A DNA stretch of 38,426 nucleotides from Hofstenia miamia (lineage: Eukaryota; Xenacoelomorpha; Acoela), in contig SCFE01000033.1 in the NCBI GenBank assembly GCA_004352715.1, positions 24,268 to 62,693 on the forward strand, in the 5' to 3' direction. A program made the translations under genes and the position numbers. This document shows positions 33,041-38,426 of the stretch, piece after piece. Position 1 is the stretch's first letter; each line of letters starts with the position of its first letter. The notes beneath the pieces are model-generated. The model made no database searches, was not told the origin of the DNA, and was given only the letters and a program-made list of their open reading frames with translations.

Positions 33041-33735
33041 ACCCAGTCAAATTTTTATGTTTTTTTTCGGGCATCTTTTTTCTCTTCTGGGTTTGCTATT
33101 GATTTCTCTCTATTCTATTTTTAATCAGTCCTTTTCAGAACTAGCCTATTTACTCTTTTGAAAATACTTTTTACGTAGTTTCATTAGAGTTTGTAGGATT
33201 TTATTAGAAATCAACAATAATGCCTAATTATGTTTAATTAAATTACTACTACTATTTGCCATCAATATTAAATAGATGGCGACATTTAATAACATACTCT
33301 TGCTATAGTGAGATGTCAAAATAGTTGTAATATTATCTTTTTTAATAATGATTTCCTTTAAAAAAAGATTTATATATTTGGAATCAGCATAAAAAACTGT
33401 ATGTAAAAATTAACTTTTAAGCAGTCCCAGATTCTTGAAGAATGCCGAGAACTTTTCCAATATTTGGATTTTCAAAACTTCCACCAGTGACTCACTGACT
33501 GATGAGGAATGGCTTCACGTTCATACGCATTGTAATGTAACTACCGCCACAACTAACATTACATGGTGTTTTAATTTAAACAAGTTTGGAAAATACTGAA
33601 TAGCTTTCAGGGGAATTGTTAGTTAAGCAGAATTTGGCATCCACAGACAAATATTTCAAGCTCTGCACCCGATCAGAGAGATAAACAATTTATTCGTCTG
33701 AAAAATGCATGCAACTCAGACTTGTAAATAAGCCT
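33041..33735. other. AT-rich sequence between Merlin fragment and gap
   Basis: No coding frame beyond the tail of the Merlin frame, no terminal repeat identified. Confidence 0.55.
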
Positions 33736-34735
33736 NNNNNNNNNNNNNNNNNNNNNNNNNNNNNNNNNNNNNNNNNNNNNNNNNNNNNNNNNNNNNNNNN
33801 NNNNNNNNNNNNNNNNNNNNNNNNNNNNNNNNNNNNNNNNNNNNNNNNNNNNNNNNNNNNNNNNNNNNNNNNNNNNNNNNNNNNNNNNNNNNNNNNNNNN
33901 NNNNNNNNNNNNNNNNNNNNNNNNNNNNNNNNNNNNNNNNNNNNNNNNNNNNNNNNNNNNNNNNNNNNNNNNNNNNNNNNNNNNNNNNNNNNNNNNNNNN
34001 NNNNNNNNNNNNNNNNNNNNNNNNNNNNNNNNNNNNNNNNNNNNNNNNNNNNNNNNNNNNNNNNNNNNNNNNNNNNNNNNNNNNNNNNNNNNNNNNNNNN
34101 NNNNNNNNNNNNNNNNNNNNNNNNNNNNNNNNNNNNNNNNNNNNNNNNNNNNNNNNNNNNNNNNNNNNNNNNNNNNNNNNNNNNNNNNNNNNNNNNNNNN
34201 NNNNNNNNNNNNNNNNNNNNNNNNNNNNNNNNNNNNNNNNNNNNNNNNNNNNNNNNNNNNNNNNNNNNNNNNNNNNNNNNNNNNNNNNNNNNNNNNNNNN
34301 NNNNNNNNNNNNNNNNNNNNNNNNNNNNNNNNNNNNNNNNNNNNNNNNNNNNNNNNNNNNNNNNNNNNNNNNNNNNNNNNNNNNNNNNNNNNNNNNNNNN
34401 NNNNNNNNNNNNNNNNNNNNNNNNNNNNNNNNNNNNNNNNNNNNNNNNNNNNNNNNNNNNNNNNNNNNNNNNNNNNNNNNNNNNNNNNNNNNNNNNNNNN
34501 NNNNNNNNNNNNNNNNNNNNNNNNNNNNNNNNNNNNNNNNNNNNNNNNNNNNNNNNNNNNNNNNNNNNNNNNNNNNNNNNNNNNNNNNNNNNNNNNNNNN
34601 NNNNNNNNNNNNNNNNNNNNNNNNNNNNNNNNNNNNNNNNNNNNNNNNNNNNNNNNNNNNNNNNNNNNNNNNNNNNNNNNNNNNNNNNNNNNNNNNNNNN
34701 NNNNNNNNNNNNNNNNNNNNNNNNNNNNNNNNNNN
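33736..34735. other. Assembly gap of exactly 1000 N
   Basis: The round length suggests a scaffold join of unknown size. The right inverted-repeat arm starts directly after it, so its orientation relative to UBR3 depends on this join. Confidence 0.9.
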
Positions 34736-37700
34736 ATATATATATATATTCTCCCATCTCGAAAATATGCTTAAAATTATGCAAATCTATTTATTATATT
34801 TTTAGAAATGTCTAAAGAAGTAAAAGTTCGCTTTTGTCCATAGTGCAATAGCTTGTGCAAGAATTTATTACGTAATTCATTATTCTTTATTACTTAAGAA
34901 AATAAAAAATAGTTTTTTCATTGGAATTATTTATATTTAGTTTTAATGTAACTGCTTTTTATGGAAGATCGTCAATATGTTGTAGTTTTAATTGATTTCA
35001 ATTTACGTGTATGTAGCTCAGTTTCAAATATTTTTGGGGAGGAGAAATGGAACTTGCTTTTTTGAAAAACGTTATCTTGAATGCATAACATAAAATATAT
35101 TTTTTTTGAGATAACGAGATGAAGAAATTATTTCTAAAGTGAAAACGTTAAGGGAAAAAGAAATTTTTTTGTCCAATTGCAATAGAAATCCCAGACGCAT
35201 GAGTATTTCATTATGATTTTCTTAAAAATGGTAAAAATATATGTAGGAATACAAATTATTTATCGCAACAACAAAATATTAGTTGTTTTATGTTTTTTCT
35301 CTAAGGCTTTTTCTATTTGTTGTTAAAATATTCTTGTATACATTCAATTTGGAAATAGTAACAAGAATAAATATCAATTTAGGAGTTTTATGTTAATTTA
35401 GATGACGACGCTCATATCCGTCCCCTGATAAAGGCACAACAAGACTATGGCAATAATCGGAATACGAATTCTGAGATGAATCGTTAGCCATGCAATCTCT
35501 TCAGAATCACTCAATTCTTAGTTTAAAAAAACAAGATGTAGATTATGTTTTAATAAGCAAGACCAAATTTAGAGTTATACATACAAAATACTTTACAAAA
35601 ATTTTTCTTATATCCACAGAATTCATTAAAAATTGCAAATTTTCAAGAATTTTCACAGCTTTTGATCGGTTAAATCAAATACAGAAATATGTCCTTCTGT
35701 ATTACTGCGAATAATCATTGAAATTCAGAAATACAAAGCTATTCTTAGTTCGTTCTTCTATGAAATTATTTTACGCTATATTGAAACACCAAAATTGCGC
35801 AACACATTTTAAATTCTAAGAAACCATTTTCTCACATCACTTAGTATATACCTTGTACAATACGTGCATATTGTAATTGGCTTAGCATGCGTATTTTCAA
35901 TAAATATAATTGTGTGGAGTTTAACAATATGAATTTACATGGATTTGTATGATTTTAATGTATAAGGGGTTACAAATGGTACGATGGACCATAAATTATT
36001 GGCCCAAATGCCAAATATGGACATGGTCTTGGACCTTTTCAAATACACTATGAACTCTTATCCCATGCTTGCTATGATCCCATGGGATAAATTCTATTGG
36101 TCTTGAAATTTGGCAAAACTGTTAAAAGTTTTCAAATTTGGGGTCTAATTTTCTTCTATTACTGGCCTAGTACCTCGTTGGTACCAGTCAAATTCAGATT
36201 TTATCTCTTTCGGGATCGGTACCAGTGAATTCAATGGAATAGATTGTNNNNNNNNNNNNNNNNNNNNNNNNNNNNNNNNNNNNNNNNNNNNNNNNNNNNN
36301 NNNNNNNNNNNNNNNNNNNNNNNNNNNNNNNNNNNNNNNNNNNNNNNNNNNNNNNNNNNNNNNNNNNNNNNNNNNNNNNNNNNNNNNNNNNNNNNNNNNN
36401 NNNNNNNNNNNNNNNNNNNNNNNNNNNNNNNNNNNNNNNNNGGTACCAGTGAATTCAATGGAATAGATTGTTTTGCAGCACTCTACAGTGGATATTTTTA
36501 AAGTAGTACGTAGAAATTCGAATATTGGGGGGGGGTAGTAATCGCAAATCACACCTGAACATACCCAAATGATCCACCTACTTTGAAAAAAGTTCCGACT
36601 ATCGGGGATTTGCTGGGTGGCTAAGTATCCAGGAGGTAGCTTGAGGTAGATAAGCTAACCTTGAGAAATTTTGATGCCATCGCTTCACTATTTTAAGATA
36701 AAATACGTGCCTTATCATGCATGCAAGATATTTTATTATTACAAATTTTATTAAAAATTATAGGGCTAAATTAGTGCTAGAAATATATAATCTAAATTGC
36801 TGAAAAGATAGTGGAACTTGATGCTAGGTTTTATTTAATGTTTGGTACAAGATTACTAAGACACATGTCATTTTGATGCTGCTCTGTTCACACATTGTTA
36901 TTAGTGAAAGTCTGAAGCATTAGGAAACGGTCTGCCTGAAGCAAAGTAGAGTCACTGGAGGTGTGGCCGCACCGAGCGCCCACATGGCAATAATTTTTTC
37001 ATTTTCAAAAAATAGAAATAAATGATATTATAAGCAATTTTAAACAAGTTTGTAGCATTTTGGACACCAACATATCAAAATAACAAAGTAATTATATAAA
37101 TGGCTACATTAAGTTGGGGCCCAAAATTTCAAAAAATTTCTTAAGCCATTTTTCATAACTTTGGATGCCCAAGAGTTATGTGGGTACAAAATATTTAGTA
37201 AAAAAATCTAGTAGACATCAAAGCGGGTACTGAAAAGGAATCTTATTTCTAAAATAGAAGAATATATTTTAAGCATAGCCATTTCTAAATAACAATTATT
37301 GCTATTTTGTGATCATATACATCTTTGTGCTTTTTCAAATTTATTTCTTTAAAAAAAATAAAAAGACACAAAACTTTAAATAGTTAGATTCTATTTGAAA
37401 TTTATTGTAGTGAAATGAATTATAGCAGAAAATCTGCATTAGAATAACTTTAGCTTACTTTGTCTAAAAAAACATTAATTCGCCTTGTGTAAGTACAGTA
37501 TAATTCATTATAAATCCAGTAGATCATATTCAATGATATTTAACTGTTGCTAAAACTGACAAAATAGTTAGTCTAATATTTAATGACAAAAATTACTGTG
37601 TTATTATTTATTACAATCATGAACATTGTCGAATCTAGATTCGTAGAAAATAGTGTCTTTTCCATCACCGTCTTAACCTTGTCATGATCTGTTCATGGTT

Positions 37701-37816
37701 TTGCATTCAATTAACATGTTACTGAAATTGTGAACACTATCAATCAGACATTTAAATTTTTGTTTGAAGGCTTGGATGGTACATTTAAAAATAGGAGATT
37801 TAATAATTATATGTGA
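34736..37816 (-). repeat. Large inverted repeat, right arm
   Basis: Reverse-complement copy of 598-4456 without the ~1-kb block; the junction is near 35209-35217. It begins at a TA tract directly after a gap of 1000 N and ends near 37816, where similarity to the left arm stops. A 194-N gap interrupts it at 36248-36441. Confidence 0.93.
36248..36441. other. Assembly gap (194 N) between 30-bp identical flanks
   Basis: The 30 bases before the gap (36218-36247) are repeated after it (36442-36471), beginning ggtaccagtgaattcaatgg. The equivalent place in the left arm (about 1868-1897) has this sequence once with no interruption, so the two contig ends probably overlap and nothing is missing. Confidence 0.85.
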
Positions 37817-38134
37817 ATGCAAGTTACAATCCATTTTTAGAATTAATTCAATGCAAATATATTCCTAGAAAAGCAATCACATCAAAGCTATGAATATGTT
37901 ATACGTTTTTTTCCAAAAATATTTGTTAAATTAAAAGGTGGTAATTGTTCTAAAAAATGCAAAATTGAAAATATATGAATTGTGCCTAAAAACCAGTCTA
38001 GTAAACCTGAAAAATATTGGAAAGTGATGTATTCCCATTTTTGAGTACCTGAGATTTTTTTGCATGTATTGTCTTGTTATTAATGGATGATCCCGCAATT
38101 TTAATCTAGTATATATATATGTATATATATATAG

Positions 38135-38162
<28 letters not shown>

Positions 38163-38166
<4 letters not shown>

Positions 38167-38426
38167 GGTGTTAATTAAGTAACGCCCGATTTATTAAACA
38201 AAATCTTACCGAAAAATATTAGTTCTTGATAAATCAAAATAACAATGGCAGTAAGTATAGAATTTATATTTAGTTTGAAAAGGCAAATTAATCAAAATGT
38301 TCAAATTGTTCCCCATTATGTTGAGCACACTTTTGAAATCTTTCTGCGACACTTCGGCAAACTTTTTGACACAGTTCCACATCGATCGTGTTGAACGACT
38401 GCACAATGGCGCCTCTAAGATCTTCG
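38163..38426 (-). mobile_element. Mariner-superfamily transposon end, runs off the window
   Basis: From the window edge back to TAA (complement of 38288-38290), an uninterrupted minus-strand frame reads EDLRGAIVQSFNTIDVELCQ, then VCRSVAERFQKCAQHNGEQF and EHFD. This is the C-terminal end of a Tc/mariner-type transposase common in arthropod and other invertebrate genomes. The sequence acagggtgttaattaagt at about 38162, after a TA tract, looks like the terminal repeat. The visible 46 codons are intact, unlike every other element here. Confidence 0.75.

Noticed and set aside
598-37816. Inverted arms as terminal repeats of a giant Maverick/Polinton-type transposon.
   Set aside because: The interval holds host UBR3 exons and none of the Polinton genes (polymerase B, integrase, protease, packaging ATPase).
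1-38426. Bacterial features such as operons, CRISPR arrays or ribosome binding sites.
   Set aside because: The split gene with GT-AG introns and eukaryotic transposons show nuclear animal DNA; no spaced direct-repeat array was seen.

Overview
The window is AT-rich, repeat-rich animal nuclear DNA. The only host gene I can support is the 3' half of UBR3 (E3 ubiquitin ligase of the UBR/N-recognin family) on the + strand. It has GT-AG introns and is surrounded by animal-type transposons: Penelope, Merlin, hAT, Tc1/mariner, pogo-like and non-LTR elements. Several introns are tiny (27, 31 and 43 nt) while others exceed 2-3 kb. That bimodal pattern occurs in some fast-evolving invertebrate lineages (flatworms, for example), but I cannot name the species.

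Layout. 1-597: AT-rich, nothing recognised. 598-4456: left arm of a large inverted repeat, probably inside a UBR3 intron, since the N-terminal half of UBR3 must lie upstream of the window. 5178-25389: thirteen UBR3 exons encoding about 733 residues, in order: pre-RING helix, split RING-H2 domain, linker, helical region and the C-terminal cysteine-rich UBR autoinhibitory domain, ending at TAG 25387-25389. The introns carry a hAT deletion derivative (6531-7544), a Tc1-like relic (8436-9640), a PIF/Harbinger-like MITE (12858-12998), a pogo-like element (18382-19599), two opposed copies of one LINE family, a Penelope-like element with GIY-YIG remains (21321-22660) and the tail of an R2/NeSL-like LINE (23073-23495). 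25784-26960: a third LINE, minus strand, just beyond the UBR3 polyadenylation signals. 26961-32634: mostly featureless AT-rich DNA. 32635-33040: Merlin transposase fragment. 33736-34735: a gap of exactly 1000 N. 34736-37816: right arm of the inverted repeat. 38163-38426: end of a mariner-type element that runs off the window.

Most notable points. (1) UBR3 can only be read by removing introns of 27 and 31 nt, which is extreme for an animal. (2) A ~472-bp tandem duplication copies the second half of the RING domain and cuts the following exon. (3) The penultimate exon carries an apparent one-base frameshift in the autoinhibitory domain. (4) One arm of the inverted repeat lies upstream of the visible UBR3 exons and the other lies downstream of the gene; inversion between them would split the gene. 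Because the right arm is joined only across a 1000-N gap, scaffolding error must be excluded first.

I found no new multi-gene system. The window is one host gene heavily colonised by dead transposons.
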